Source: Flavobacteriaceae bacterium
GTDB lineage: Bacteria > Bacteroidota > Bacteroidia > Flavobacteriales > Flavobacteriaceae
Assembly (NCBI GenBank): GCA_947457615.1
Contig: CANGWK010000002.1
Location: forward strand, 113,180-177,179
Reading direction: 5' to 3'
Length of the DNA stretch: 64,000 nucleotides
Shown: positions 1 through 8,452 of the stretch, piece by piece
Layout: each line of letters opens with the position of its first letter
How positions within the stretch are numbered: the first letter of the stretch is position 1
The notes under the pieces: generated by a model
What the model saw: only the letters and a program-made list of their open reading frames with translations
Databases searched by the model: none
Told to the model about the DNA's origin: nothing
Made by a program: the position numbers and the translations under genes

Positions 1-1
1 T

Positions 2-1255
2 AACAATTTTTATGCTTCGTGCGAACGCGTTTTTCAACCCCACCTTAACAGGGAGCCTATCGTTATTTTATCTAATAACGATGGTTGCATTATATCTAGA
101 AGTTACGAAGCCAAAGCATTAGGTTTTGCAATGGGAGCGCCTGAATTTAAGGTACGCCAAGAGTTGCGAGTTAAAAAGGTACATGTTTTTTCTTCTAATT
201 ATGCCTTGTATGGCGATTTGAGTAATAGGGTGATGAAGATTCTAGAAGGATTTACACCTAATCTAGAAGTGTACAGCATTGACGAGGCTTTCTTGAATTT
301 TGACGGGATGCCAATTAGTGATTACCACGATTATGGCTTGCAGATGAAAGGGAGAGTACAAAAGTGGGTTGGAATTCCGGTTTGTGTGGGATTTGCTCCT
401 ACCAAAGCATTATCGAAAGTGGCTAATAAAATTGCAAAGAAATACCAGGATCGAACGCAGGGTATCTATGTAATTGACACCGAAGAAAAGCGTATTAAAG
501 CGTTAAAATGGACTAAGATTGAAGACGTTTGGGGAATTGGCTATCGCCTTAGAAAAAAGATGGTGGCGCATAATATTCTTACTGCTTACGATTTTACCAA
601 ACCCCAGCACGAAGCTTGGATACGAAAAGAAATGGGGGTTTTAGGAATGCGGTTAAAATATGAATTAGAAGGGAAATCGGTATTGGATTTAGAACCTATT
701 AAAGAGCAGAAAAAAAGTATTGCCACCACTAGAAGTTTCCCAAAACAATTATCCGATTGGGATTCTTTACGGGAGCGTGTGGCTACTTTTGCAGCGGTTT
801 GTGCCGAGAAGTTGCGGAAACAGAATTCGTGTTGCCATACTATTATTGTGATGCTGGTGGTTGACAGACACAAATACGAAGCACAAAAATATTATTATAA
901 TAAAGCCATTACTTTACCGTATGCTACCAATTCTACGTTGACGATTTCTAATGCGGCAATTGCAATATTAAAAGAATTGTATGTTGGCAATGAAAATATT
1001 AAATTTAAAAAAGCGGGTGTTATTGTAACCGAATTTATTGATGAGAATAAAAAACAACTGCAATTATTTGAAGAAGAAAATCCGAAGCATTTAGCACTGA
1101 TGAAAGCAATGGATGCGCTTAATGCAAAGATTGGCGGCCGAAAAGTGAAATTGGCATCGCAAGATTTACAAGTAACTTGGAATATGAACCAAAGGCACTT
1201 ATCGCAAAATTATACTACTAAATTTAAGGAAATACTAGAAATAAAATGTCTGTAA
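2..1255 (+). CDS. umuC: DNA polymerase V catalytic subunit UmuC (Y-family), 5' partial
   Basis: Error-prone translesion DNA polymerase of the SOS response. The frame is open from base 2 and reads NNFYASCERVFQPHL, which in the family directly follows the start MFALVDC, so only about 7-8 residues are cut off by the window edge; the internal ATG at 131 is not the real start. Visible motifs are LSNNDGC in the palm and YSIDEAF near base 282, which holds the catalytic acidic pair of Y-family polymerases. A C-terminal little-finger region and a DUF4113-like tail (LMKAMDALNAKIGGRKVKLA) follow. It overlaps umuD by 10 bp, so the two are co-transcribed. The gene order C then D is the reverse of the E. 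coli umuDC operon. Confidence 0.95.
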   Translation, partial: NNFYASCERVFQPHLNREPIVILSNNDGCIISRSYEAKALGFAMGAPEFKVRQELRVKKVHVFSSNYALYGDLSNRVMKILEGFTPNLEVYSIDEAFLNFDGMPISDYHDYGLQMKGRVQKWVGIPVCVGFAPTKALSKVANKIAKKYQDRTQGIYVIDTEEKRIKALKWTKIEDVWGIGYRLRKKMVAHNILTAYDFTKPQHEAWIRKEMGVLGMRLKYELEGKSVLDLEPIKEQKKSIATTRSFPKQLSDWDSLRERVATFAAVCAEKLRKQNSCCHTIIVMLVVDRHKYEAQKYYYNKAITLPYATNSTLTISNAAIAILKELYVGNENIKFKKAGVIVTEFIDENKKQLQLFEEENPKHLALMKAMDALNAKIGGRKVKLASQDLQVTWNMNQRHLSQNYTTKFKEILEIKCL

Positions 1256-1686
1256 AAAAACAACCTACGTTAACGTTTTATCGTCCCGATTTTGAAAGCG
1301 CCCTCCGAATTCCGTATATAAAAGAAGGCGTGTCTGCAGGATTTCCGTCACCTGCTACCGACTTTTTAGGGAATGATATCGATTTGAATAAAGAATTATG
1401 TAAAAATCCGTTGGCGACTTTTTATATAAAAGTGAAAGGGAATTCGATGATAAATGCTGGAATCAGCGATAAAGATATTCTTATTGTAGACAGGAGTTTG
1501 GAGCCACAAAACAAAAAAATTGCGGTGTGTTTTATTGATGGCGAATTCACGGTAAAACGAATTAAAAAAGAGAACGATTGTTTGTACTTAATGCCCGAAA
1601 ACACAAATTACCAACCCATTAAAGTCACTGAAGAAAATGAACTGGTAATTTGGGGAATGGTTACTTATGTAATTAAAAGCATGTAA
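1246..1686 (+). CDS. umuD: UmuD, LexA-like self-cleaving SOS mutagenesis protein
   Basis: 146 residues. Partner of UmuC: after RecA-stimulated self-cleavage the short form activates the polymerase. The cleavage site Ala31-Gly32 is in GVSAGFPSP, the nucleophile Ser67 is in KGNSMINAG and the general base Lys104 is in FTVKRI, so the Ser/Lys peptidase dyad is intact. Length and domain order match the UmuD/S24 family. The start ATG lies inside the last codons of umuC (10 bp overlap), which implies translational coupling. No LexA-type operator can be judged because the upstream end of the operon is outside the window. Confidence 0.95.
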   Translation: MSVKKQPTLTFYRPDFESALRIPYIKEGVSAGFPSPATDFLGNDIDLNKELCKNPLATFYIKVKGNSMINAGISDKDILIVDRSLEPQNKKIAVCFIDGEFTVKRIKKENDCLYLMPENTNYQPIKVTEENELVIWGMVTYVIKSM

Positions 1687-1764
1687 TGACAAAATTATAT
1701 TGTCGTATTGAAATATAGGCACAGCATATACTAAACACAAATACAATCAAACCCAATTATTTAT

Positions 1765-1808
1765 CCTCACCCCCAGCCCCTCTCCAAAGGAGAGGGGTGC
1801 AGTCGGAC
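1765..1808. repeat. REP-like palindromic element (CCCCTCTCC family), single copy
   Basis: The intergenic stretch 1687-1919 has no convincing ORF. It holds a perfect palindrome CCCCTCTCC-AAA-GGAGAGGGG at 1777-1797, embedded in a longer motif also found twice at 10.8-11.0 kb. Translated, this motif gives the PHPQPLSKGEG phrase that occurs in spurious ORFs of many Bacteroidetes genomes. It may act as a hairpin between the convergent umuD and psuG. A second short GC-richer stretch (AAGCAAAGACGCAGAGACG, about 1852-1870) looks like another dispersed repeat. Confidence 0.7.
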
Positions 1809-1919
1809 TATACATTTGTGTTTAATATTAATTTATTGTAGTATTCCTAAGCAAAGACGCAGAGACGTAAAGGAGGAAATGTTTAATTACTACTTAGCAT
1901 CTCTGCAAGGCTAAATATA

Positions 1920-2834
1920 TTATTGGTAAAGTGCCACCGCTATTTGGGAAGCAACTTTGGCATTGTTCTTAATTAGAGCAATATTGGCTTCCAAACTTTC
2001 GCCATGGGTATGCGCCGCTATGGCTTTTAACAAAAATGGCGTAACTTCTTTTCCTTTTATATTCAAACGATTGGCTTCTTGTAAAGCATCCAAAATGTGC
2101 ACTTCGATTGCTTCTTGATCCATTTCAAATTCTTTCGGAATTGGATTAGCAATCAACACTGAACCGTTAAGTCCTAAATCCCATTTGGACTGCAATAGCA
2201 AAGCCATTTCTTGGGGAGTATCCATTCGTAAAGGGGATTGGAATCCGCTTTTAGAAGAATAAAAACTTGGGAAGGCGTCTTGTCCGAAAGTAACCACCGG
2301 AATTCCAGAAGTTTCTAGATATTCAAGAGTCAATCCAATATCTAAAATAGATTTTACACCTGCAGCGACAATGGCAACATTGGTATGCGCCATTTCGGTT
2401 AAATCGGCAGAGATATCCATAGTATCCGTAGCGCCGCGGTGAACACCACCAATTCCACCTGTAGCGAATATTTTAATTCCAACCATAGAGGCAATTCTCA
2501 TGGTGGCCGCAACGGTTGTTGCTCCTGGTAATTTTTTAGCAATTACATACGGCATGTCTCTAAGGCTTACTTTCCAAACACCTGGAGTTTGCGCTAAATA
2601 ATCAATATCTTCATCACGTAAACCAACCAAACATTTCCCGTCACGAATGGCAATAGTTGCAGGAACTGCACCGTATTTCCGGACCTCATCTTCAACCAAT
2701 TTAGCCGTAATAGCGTTTTGTGGCCAAGGCATTCCGTGAGAAATTATAGTCGACTCTAATGCAACTATGGGTAAATTAGCATCTAGGGCATGTTGCACCT
2801 CTGGACTAATTAGTATCAAATCTTTATTAATCAT
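1920..2834 (-). CDS. psuG: Pseudouridine-5'-phosphate glycosidase
   Basis: 304 residues. Cleaves the C-glycosidic bond of pseudouridine 5'-phosphate to uracil and ribose 5-phosphate in the cytoplasm. The family (YeiN/IndA) is recognised by ALESTIISHGMPWPQNA near the N-terminus, ALRDGKC-like IAIRDGKCLVG, the glycine-rich FATGGIGGVHRGATDTMDIS and GQDAFPSFY. Length agrees with the family. It overlaps the upstream kinase gene by 8 bp, giving a psuK-psuG operon in which the kinase supplies the substrate of the glycosidase. Confidence 0.95.
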   Translation of the reverse strand: MINKDLILISPEVQHALDANLPIVALESTIISHGMPWPQNAITAKLVEDEVRKYGAVPATIAIRDGKCLVGLRDEDIDYLAQTPGVWKVSLRDMPYVIAKKLPGATTVAATMRIASMVGIKIFATGGIGGVHRGATDTMDISADLTEMAHTNVAIVAAGVKSILDIGLTLEYLETSGIPVVTFGQDAFPSFYSSKSGFQSPLRMDTPQEMALLLQSKWDLGLNGSVLIANPIPKEFEMDQEAIEVHILDALQEANRLNIKGKEVTPFLLKAIAAHTHGESLEANIALIKNNAKVASQIAVALYQ

Positions 2835-3753
2835 GGTAATAGTTATTTTTTATTTTTAGAAGATAATCTGCAGTTATGGTAGCTGCTACAGCCCCTTTTA
2901 TTTGAAGTACTTCCATAGCTAAACTATGGGCTAATTGTAAGGAAGAAAGTTCATCTTGTTGATTATAATACCCGAAAACCCAACCTGCTAATGCGGCATC
3001 TCCAGCGCCTGTACTATCAATTATAGAAATAGTTGGCACGGATAATTCTAGCAAATGGTTAACACCAAATAGAATTGAACCTTGATTTCCTTTGCGAAGC
3101 CACACTTTTTCTACACCTCTATTAAACAAATGAGAAACTAAAACCGATTCCTCCTCAGAATTTATATTGGCAATGGCATGCAGCTCTCCCTGATTAGGCG
3201 TAATCATATAAACACCATTTAAATCTAAGCCTGCCAATTTAGAACCTTTGGATATTGAGACGGGCTCAATAATTAATTTTTTATTGTTGTTTTTAGAAAA
3301 ATAAATTAACCATTGAATGGATTCGACAGATAGATTGGCGTCAATTATTAGAAAATCAAACCCTTTAATAAAATTGACTTTGGATTCTAAAAAGGAAACC
3401 GATAAATATTCGGGAGTAGCATCTTGGCAAACGGAAACATAAAGGTTGCCATTAGGCTGCGATACAGAAACATATTTCCCTGTATAGGGCGTATCAAAAT
3501 TAGATTCTGAAAAGGAAATTCCTAGTTTATTAAATTGTTCGGCAATAGATATGGCCTCGCTATCTTTTCCTAAAACAGTTATTAAAGTTGGATTCAAACC
3601 CAATAAAGCTAGGTGTTGGGCAATATTACTAATTACTCCTCCTATACTCGAAGACTTTGTGGCAGGATTAGAAGAATCGGGAATAATGGTGTTTTGAGAG
3701 AAATATAATTCATCTACAAGAGTGGCGCCAATACATAAAATAGATTTGATCAT
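2827..3753 (-). CDS. psuK: PfkB-family carbohydrate kinase, probably pseudouridine kinase
   Basis: Ribokinase/PfkB fold kinase. The C-terminal signature ISIIDSTGAGDAALAGWVFG contains the GAGD anion hole and catalytic Asp; the N-terminal IGGVISNIAQHLALLG matches the first PfkB signature. The pseudouridine assignment comes from the 8-bp overlap with psuG, a known pairing. I chose the ATG at 3753 (MIKSILCIGATLVDEL, 308 aa) over the longer reading that begins at a TTG at 3768, because a -7 promoter box lies at 3758-3765, so the longer start would be upstream of transcription initiation. Confidence 0.9.
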   Translation of the reverse strand: MIKSILCIGATLVDELYFSQNTIIPDSSNPATKSSSIGGVISNIAQHLALLGLNPTLITVLGKDSEAISIAEQFNKLGISFSESNFDTPYTGKYVSVSQPNGNLYVSVCQDATPEYLSVSFLESKVNFIKGFDFLIIDANLSVESIQWLIYFSKNNNKKLIIEPVSISKGSKLAGLDLNGVYMITPNQGELHAIANINSEEESVLVSHLFNRGVEKVWLRKGNQGSILFGVNHLLELSVPTISIIDSTGAGDAALAGWVFGYYNQQDELSSLQLAHSLAMEVLQIKGAVAATITADYLLKIKNNYYHD

Positions 3754-3757
3754 ACAA

Positions 3758-3765
3758 CAAAGATA
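3758..3765 (-). promoter_or_regulatory. -7 promoter box of psuK-psuG, leaderless
   Basis: Minus-strand TATCTTTG matches the Bacteroidetes -7 consensus TAnnTTTG and ends only 4 bases before the psuK ATG at 3753. Transcription should therefore begin at or next to the start codon. No clear -33 TTTG was found. Confidence 0.55.
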
Positions 3766-3806
3766 CAAATCGCAAGGAAAAAATCAGGGAGATTTGAATG
3801 AAGAAA

Positions 3807-4007
3807 TTATTCGTTTACAAAACATAATTTGCATTCAGCACCATAAAAATAAGTTTCTTCTTTTTTATCATACAAAATCACAACATTCATTTTAGTTTTC
3901 ATAAAAACAATATAATAATGAAGACTTCGGGATGAAATTTCAAGCTTTTCTGCAAATTGCTTTGGTGTGCCAGTTTGTCTAGCTTTAATTAACTCATGAA
4001 TCTGCAT
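3807..4007 (-). CDS. Small helix-turn-helix DNA-binding protein
   Basis: 66 residues from the ATG at 4007 (an ATG at 4025 adds MNIIIL). The N-terminal half, MQIHELIKARQTGTPKQFAE followed by KLEISSRSLHYYI, has the shape of a winged helix-turn-helix of the HTH_11/DeoR type: helix, turn at LEISSRS, recognition helix. The second half (DKKEETYFYGAECKLCFVNE) could be the wing. There is no effector domain, so it may be a minimal repressor or an adaptor. The roughly 500-bp upstream region carries paired 12-bp direct repeats that could be its own operators. Function unknown. Confidence 0.65.
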   Translation of the reverse strand: MQIHELIKARQTGTPKQFAEKLEISSRSLHYYIVFMKTKMNVVILYDKKEETYFYGAECKLCFVNE

Positions 4008-4157
4008 CAGAATTATTATGTTCATTTTTATATACGATTTATTTACTATAACGATTAATAACGGCGTTTTTCCCGAAAAATTTTAAATTATTTTATTTTT
4101 AGTAATTTTTATTATTAATTGTGATTGAAAAAACTACCTTATTTGATAAATACAACT

Positions 4158-4248
4158 ATCGTTTATTATGCAAATTAAACTAAATTATCTTTAGTAATTT
4201 GGTGCAAGTTGGTGCAAGTTTAAAAAAGTGCGTTAAATCGTTTATTAT
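4158..4248. repeat. Paired direct repeats in a gene-free regulatory region
   Basis: The stretch 4026-4403 has no credible gene. It contains ATCGTTTATTAT twice (4158-4169 and 4237-4248) and, between them, a tandem duplication of TTGGTGCAAGT (about 4199-4219). Related A/T-rich ACGATT and AACGATTAATAACG strings lie closer to the helix-turn-helix gene (about 4030-4065). The arrangement suggests protein binding sites upstream of that gene, but no operator has been shown. Confidence 0.4.
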
Positions 4249-4403
4249 TAATAAGTCTGATTAATTTTTTACAAAATAATTTAGGATATGGTTTAAGAAA
4301 TTTGTACTCCCCCGAAGGATATATTACTTATTATTTACTGAGGCAAAAGAGAAAAAAATTGGTTACTTTTAATTTATTATTCACGACAATCTAAACAGAG
4401 TAT

Positions 4404-4440
4404 AAAAAAATTCCGCTCTATTTAAAGAACGGAATTTTTT
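4404..4440. terminator. Bidirectional intrinsic terminator
   Basis: Hairpin with arms AAATTCCG and CGGAATTT around a 14-nt loop, with A- and T-tracts on the two sides. It closes the leftward exopolysaccharide operon after the small membrane protein gene. Confidence 0.75.
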
Positions 4441-4539
4441 ACATTTATTATTAAACTACTATTTTTTTGGGATGTAATAGTTTTATGGATGGAAAATTTG
4501 GAAACGATTATTTTTTTAAAAATAGCTCATACTCTAAAT

Positions 4540-4713
4540 CTATTCCTCTTCCTCCAAAATTGCTTTATTGTTTTTCTGTTTTAGCTTCTTCAATTGTTGC
4601 AATTGTTTACTTTGTACTTTGTTTTTTAAATAGTACTTATACAATTTTTTTCCAATGAAAAAAGAAGCAATCGCTATGCCTGTTAGTAATCCAAGAAGGT
4701 AAGCAAGTAACAT
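4540..4713 (-). CDS. Small single-pass membrane protein
   Basis: 57 residues: a hydrophobic segment (MLLAYLLGLLTGIAIASFFI) followed by a basic, Gln/Lys-rich tail of coiled-coil character (SKQLQQLKKLKQKNNKAILE). It starts 18 bp after the stop of the sugar transferase gene and ends before the terminator at 4404-4440, so it is the last gene of that operon. N-terminus in the membrane with a cytoplasmic tail is the likely topology. A partner role for the sugar transferase is possible but is only inference. The overlapping plus-strand ORF at 4467-4658 is a shadow. Confidence 0.6.
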   Translation of the reverse strand: MLLAYLLGLLTGIAIASFFIGKKLYKYYLKNKVQSKQLQQLKKLKQKNNKAILEEEE

Positions 4714-4731
4714 AATAGTTTTTGTTTTGGG

Positions 4732-6132
4732 TTAAAATGCATTATCGTCACCTTTGATTGTAACGATTAGTGTTAAAAAGCAAATTTTAATATCTTTTAT
4801 CAAGCTCCAATATTGTACATATAAAATGTCTGCATTTACGCGAAGTTTCATGTCTGAAATTTTTTTGGTTTCGCCCCGATAACCAGATACTTGCGCCAAT
4901 CCAGTTATGCCTGGTTTTACGTAATGTCTTACCATGAAATTAGAAATCAAATCATTATAGTCCTTAGTATGTTTAAGCATGTGTGGTCTTGGCCCTACAA
5001 TACTCATATCGCCCATAAATACATTGAAAAATTGTGGTAATTCATCTAAACTTGTTTTTCGGATGAATTTCCCAATTGGGGTTACTCTAGAATCCCCTTT
5101 TTGCGCTTGTTGTATATCACTGTTTTGGTTGACAGACATACTTCGAAATTTATAGCACCAAAAAGGTTTATTTCTCTTTCCTGTTCGTAATTGTTTAAAT
5201 AATATAGGTCCTTTGCTTTGGTATTTAATTAAAAACGCCAAAATAGGATACAACCATGAAAGTATTAAAATTATTACCAGTGTGCTAAAACCAAGATCGA
5301 AAATACGTTTAATTAAACGATTGGAAGCATTTTGCAAAGGCTCCTCTCGGGGTTTAATAACTTGAAAGTTATTAAAGTTATCCATTGAAAATGGTTCTTT
5401 AGAGATATTAGAAAAATCAGGTACAAATTTCAATCGCATGCAAAAATTATCGGCCAATTCAAAATAGTAATTCAAATCATTAATATTCTCAGAAGCAGTT
5501 ACGATATACAATTCATCTATATTATTGGCATGCGCATTTGTAATGGCTTCGATTAAGGATTGTTTATGAGCTTCAGGAGAGGAAAAATCCTCTTCGCAAT
5601 CTTCGTTTAGGATTCCCTTAAAATTTATAAAAGTAACATTCGATTCAAACACAGCTGCCAGTTCAATGCTTGTTTTATTAAAGCCCCATATAGCTACGTT
5701 TGAAAGTTTGTTTAAACTAGTTTTAATTTTGAATAACAACATGGTAATGAGTACTCTAGAAACCACTAAATAGATGATCCAAAACGATACTTGATATAAA
5801 CTACATTGTAACCCAATATGGTATTGAGCGTTTCCTTGGAATAGAAAAATAAAACTTTGAAATAAAATGTATTGTAATAAGAAGGAACGCCAAGTACGAC
5901 GGTAAAAAGCTTCTAAATTAATAGAGTTTTCAATGTTGTATAACCTAAAACATAAGCTAGAAATCAGCCATGTGATTACTGAAATAACAACCATGTTGTT
6001 TAATACAAAATAATTCCATGGCACCTCTGTTGGGCTGGTGTTGTTTAAAAAAACATAAGTACTAGCAATAATGGCTAAAAAATCACCCAGGATACAGCAA
6101 AAAATAAAAGAAAATTTATGTCTATTAAGCAT
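4732..6132 (-). CDS. Polyprenyl-phosphate sugar phosphotransferase (WcaJ-like)
   Basis: 466 residues. Initiating transferase that moves a sugar-1-phosphate from a nucleotide sugar to undecaprenyl phosphate, starting exopolysaccharide or O-unit synthesis on the inner membrane. The N-terminal half has four transmembrane helices, then a soluble CoA-binding-like region. The C-terminal bacterial sugar transferase domain has KRIFDLGFSTLVIILIL, GPILFKQLRTGKRNKPFWCYKF (shown in part), the conserved TSLDELPQFFNV, SIVGPRPHMLKH and KPGITGLAQVSGYRGET. Length fits the WcaJ/PglC-long type. It is downstream of GDP-fucose genes, so a fucose-containing polymer is likely; which sugar it transfers cannot be told. 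Confidence 0.9.
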   Translation of the reverse strand: MLNRHKFSFIFCCILGDFLAIIASTYVFLNNTSPTEVPWNYFVLNNMVVISVITWLISSLCFRLYNIENSINLEAFYRRTWRSFLLQYILFQSFIFLFQGNAQYHIGLQCSLYQVSFWIIYLVVSRVLITMLLFKIKTSLNKLSNVAIWGFNKTSIELAAVFESNVTFINFKGILNEDCEEDFSSPEAHKQSLIEAITNAHANNIDELYIVTASENINDLNYYFELADNFCMRLKFVPDFSNISKEPFSMDNFNNFQVIKPREEPLQNASNRLIKRIFDLGFSTLVIILILSWLYPILAFLIKYQSKGPILFKQLRTGKRNKPFWCYKFRSMSVNQNSDIQQAQKGDSRVTPIGKFIRKTSLDELPQFFNVFMGDMSIVGPRPHMLKHTKDYNDLISNFMVRHYVKPGITGLAQVSGYRGETKKISDMKLRVNADILYVQYWSLIKDIKICFLTLIVTIKGDDNAF

Positions 6133-6240
6133 GTTAAATCTTTTTTTCTAGTTCAAAGGTTATATTAAGGTGATATCTTTGTTATAATCAACTTACTATA
6201 ATTTGCGTTTTATATTTTCTAATTCTGCAATAACTTATTT

Positions 6241-7338
6241 TTAATTTCTTTTTTTTAATTTTTCCAAATCAGAGGCTACCATTTCTTTTACTAATCCTGC
6301 AAGATCGTATTGTGGTCTCCATCCTAATTTTGTTTTAGATTTAGTTGGATCACCAATTAGTAAATCAACTTCGGTTGGTCGGAAATACAATGGATCTACT
6401 CGCACAACTACAGAACCAATTTCCAGATTATATTCTGGGTGATTACAAGCTTTAATCCTTGCGATTTCATTATCGTTTTCTCCTTCAAATTCCAATTCGA
6501 TTCCTACTTCTGCGAAAGCATAACGAACAAAATCACGGATGTAAGTGGTAACACCTGTAGCGATAACGTAGTCTTCGGCAACATCTTGTTGTAATATTCG
6601 CCACATAGCTTCTACGTAGTCTTTGGCATGCCCCCAGTCTCTCTGTGAGTTCAGGTTTCCTAAATACAAACAATCTTGTTTTCCTAAAGCAATAGCCGCT
6701 GTTGCCATTGTAATTTTTCGGGTAACAAAGGTTTCTCCTCTTCGCGGGGATTCATGGTTGAATAGAATTCCGTTACAAGCAAATATACCGTAGGCTTCTC
6801 TGTAATTTTTGGTAATCCAGAAGGCATAAATTTTAGCAACTCCATAAGGTGAACGTGGATAGAATGGAGAATTCTCATCGTAGAATCCTTTTGCATTTTT
6901 ATTTTCCGGCAAACCCCCATATAATTCAGAAGTAGAAGCTTGGTAGATTCTGGTCTTCTTTTCAAGACCTAAAATTCGTACTGCTTCCAATAATCTTAAA
7001 GTTCCTATCCCGTCAACATTAGCAACATATTCAGGGGAATCAAAAGAAACTTTTACATGTGACATTGCTCCAAGATTATAGACTTCATCCGGTTGTATTT
7101 CTTGAATAATTCTAATAAGGTTTGTAGAATCTGTTAGATCCCCGTAATGTAATTTAAAATTAACATTAATTTCATGTTGGTCTCTATACAAATGATCAAT
7201 TCTTTGGGTATTAAAAGACGAGGTTCTTCTTTTAACACCATGAACCATATATCCTTTTTCTAATAATAGTTCCGCTAAATAAGATCCATCCTGGCCAGTT
7301 ACTCCGGTAATTAATGCTACTTTTTGGTTATTATTCAT
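6241..7338 (-). CDS. gmd: GDP-mannose 4,6-dehydratase
   Basis: 365 residues. Converts GDP-D-mannose to GDP-4-keto-6-deoxy-D-mannose, the first step to GDP-L-fucose. Extended SDR enzyme: Rossmann [19 protein letters not shown] at the N-terminus, [14 protein letters not shown], catalytic Tyr/Lys in [32 protein letters not shown] and [19 protein letters not shown], all diagnostic for Gmd. It is followed by the transferase gene and preceded by fcl and manC, the complete short pathway from mannose-1-phosphate to GDP-fucose. Confidence 0.97.
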   Translation of the reverse strand: MNNNQKVALITGVTGQDGSYLAELLLEKGYMVHGVKRRTSSFNTQRIDHLYRDQHEINVNFKLHYGDLTDSTNLIRIIQEIQPDEVYNLGAMSHVKVSFDSPEYVANVDGIGTLRLLEAVRILGLEKKTRIYQASTSELYGGLPENKNAKGFYDENSPFYPRSPYGVAKIYAFWITKNYREAYGIFACNGILFNHESPRRGETFVTRKITMATAAIALGKQDCLYLGNLNSQRDWGHAKDYVEAMWRILQQDVAEDYVIATGVTTYIRDFVRYAFAEVGIELEFEGENDNEIARIKACNHPEYNLEIGSVVVRVDPLYFRPTEVDLLIGDPTKSKTKLGWRPQYDLAGLVKEMVASDLEKLKKRN

Positions 7339-7441
7339 AGTTTTTGGGGTATTGGATTTTAGGTTTTGGGTTTAGAAGTTTATTTGTTTAGTTAATACAG
7401 ATATTCCTTAATTTTTACTTCCAACTTCGTGCCTCGTTCAT

Positions 7442-8395
7442 CTAACTATATTTCACTTCTTTAAAATTTTCTATGTTTTCTATAAACCAAGCATAGGTTT
7501 TTGCAATTCCTTCTTCTAAATTTACTTTGTGTTTCCAACCCAATTTATTCATTTTAGAAATATCCATTAATTTTCTTGGTGTCCCATCGGGTTTAGTATC
7601 GTCCCAAATTATTTCACCAAAATGGCCTACTATTTTTTGTATTATTTCTGCCAAATTTTTAATTGTTAAATCTTCTCCAGTTCCTACATTATATAAATAA
7701 TCTGGCAATTTATTTTCTAATGCAAATACAACTGCCGCAGCCATATCGTCTACAAAAAGGAATTCTCGCATCGGCGTGCCACTCCCCCATAGTACTACTT
7801 CTGCATTATTTCTATGTTTGGCTTCATGGAATTTACGAATCATAGCTGGTACTACATGCGAACTATTTAAATCAAAATTATCGTGGGTGCCATATAAATT
7901 CGTAGGCATTAAACTTACAAAATCTTTGTTAAATTCTTTTCTAATAGCTTGACATGCCTTTACACCCGTTATTTTTGCTAAAGCATACCACTCGTTAGTA
8001 GGTTCTAAACTATCGGTAAGCAAATATTCTTCTTTTAAAGGTTGTGGGGCAAATTTTGGATATATACAAGAGCTTCCTAAAAATATGAATTTTTCAACAC
8101 CAAAATTGTGTGCCGTATCAATTAAGTTATTTTGGATTTGCATATTTTCCATTAAAAATTGGTATGGAAAATTATTGTTTGCCAATATACCGCCTACTTT
8201 AGCCGCAGCATCAATAATAACATCGGGTTTTTCTTTTTGTATGAAATCTCTAACCGCTTTTTGATCTCTTAAATCGAGTTCCTTACTAGAAGCCCCAATA
8301 AGATTAATATAGCCATTTGCAGAAAGCTTTCGCCAGATGGCGCTTCCCACCATTCCGTGGTGACCTGCAATGTATATTATTTTATCTTTGGGCAT
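7442..8395 (-). CDS. fcl: GDP-L-fucose synthase (epimerase/reductase)
   Basis: 317 residues. NADPH-dependent 3,5-epimerase/4-reductase that turns the Gmd product into GDP-L-fucose. Motifs: YIAGHHGMVGSAIWRKL (nucleotide binding), FLGSSCIYPKFAPQPLKEEY, catalytic NEWYALAKITGVKACQAIR, NLYGTHDNFDLNSSHVVPA, and WGSGTPMREFLFVDDMAAA. It lies between manC (57 bp upstream) and gmd (about 100 bp downstream). The gene is also known as wcaG. Confidence 0.97.
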   Translation of the reverse strand: MPKDKIIYIAGHHGMVGSAIWRKLSANGYINLIGASSKELDLRDQKAVRDFIQKEKPDVIIDAAAKVGGILANNNFPYQFLMENMQIQNNLIDTAHNFGVEKFIFLGSSCIYPKFAPQPLKEEYLLTDSLEPTNEWYALAKITGVKACQAIRKEFNKDFVSLMPTNLYGTHDNFDLNSSHVVPAMIRKFHEAKHRNNAEVVLWGSGTPMREFLFVDDMAAAVVFALENKLPDYLYNVGTGEDLTIKNLAEIIQKIVGHFGEIIWDDTKPDGTPRKLMDISKMNKLGWKHKVNLEEGIAKTYAWFIENIENFKEVKYS

Positions 8396-8452
8396 TTTTT
8401 AAAATTTGGATATAAAAATAAGAGATTTTTTATATATTGAGTACTTACTTTT

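Noticed and set aside
4467..4658. 63-residue plus-strand ORF
   Set aside because: It is antisense to the better-supported small membrane protein at 4540-4713 and low in complexity.
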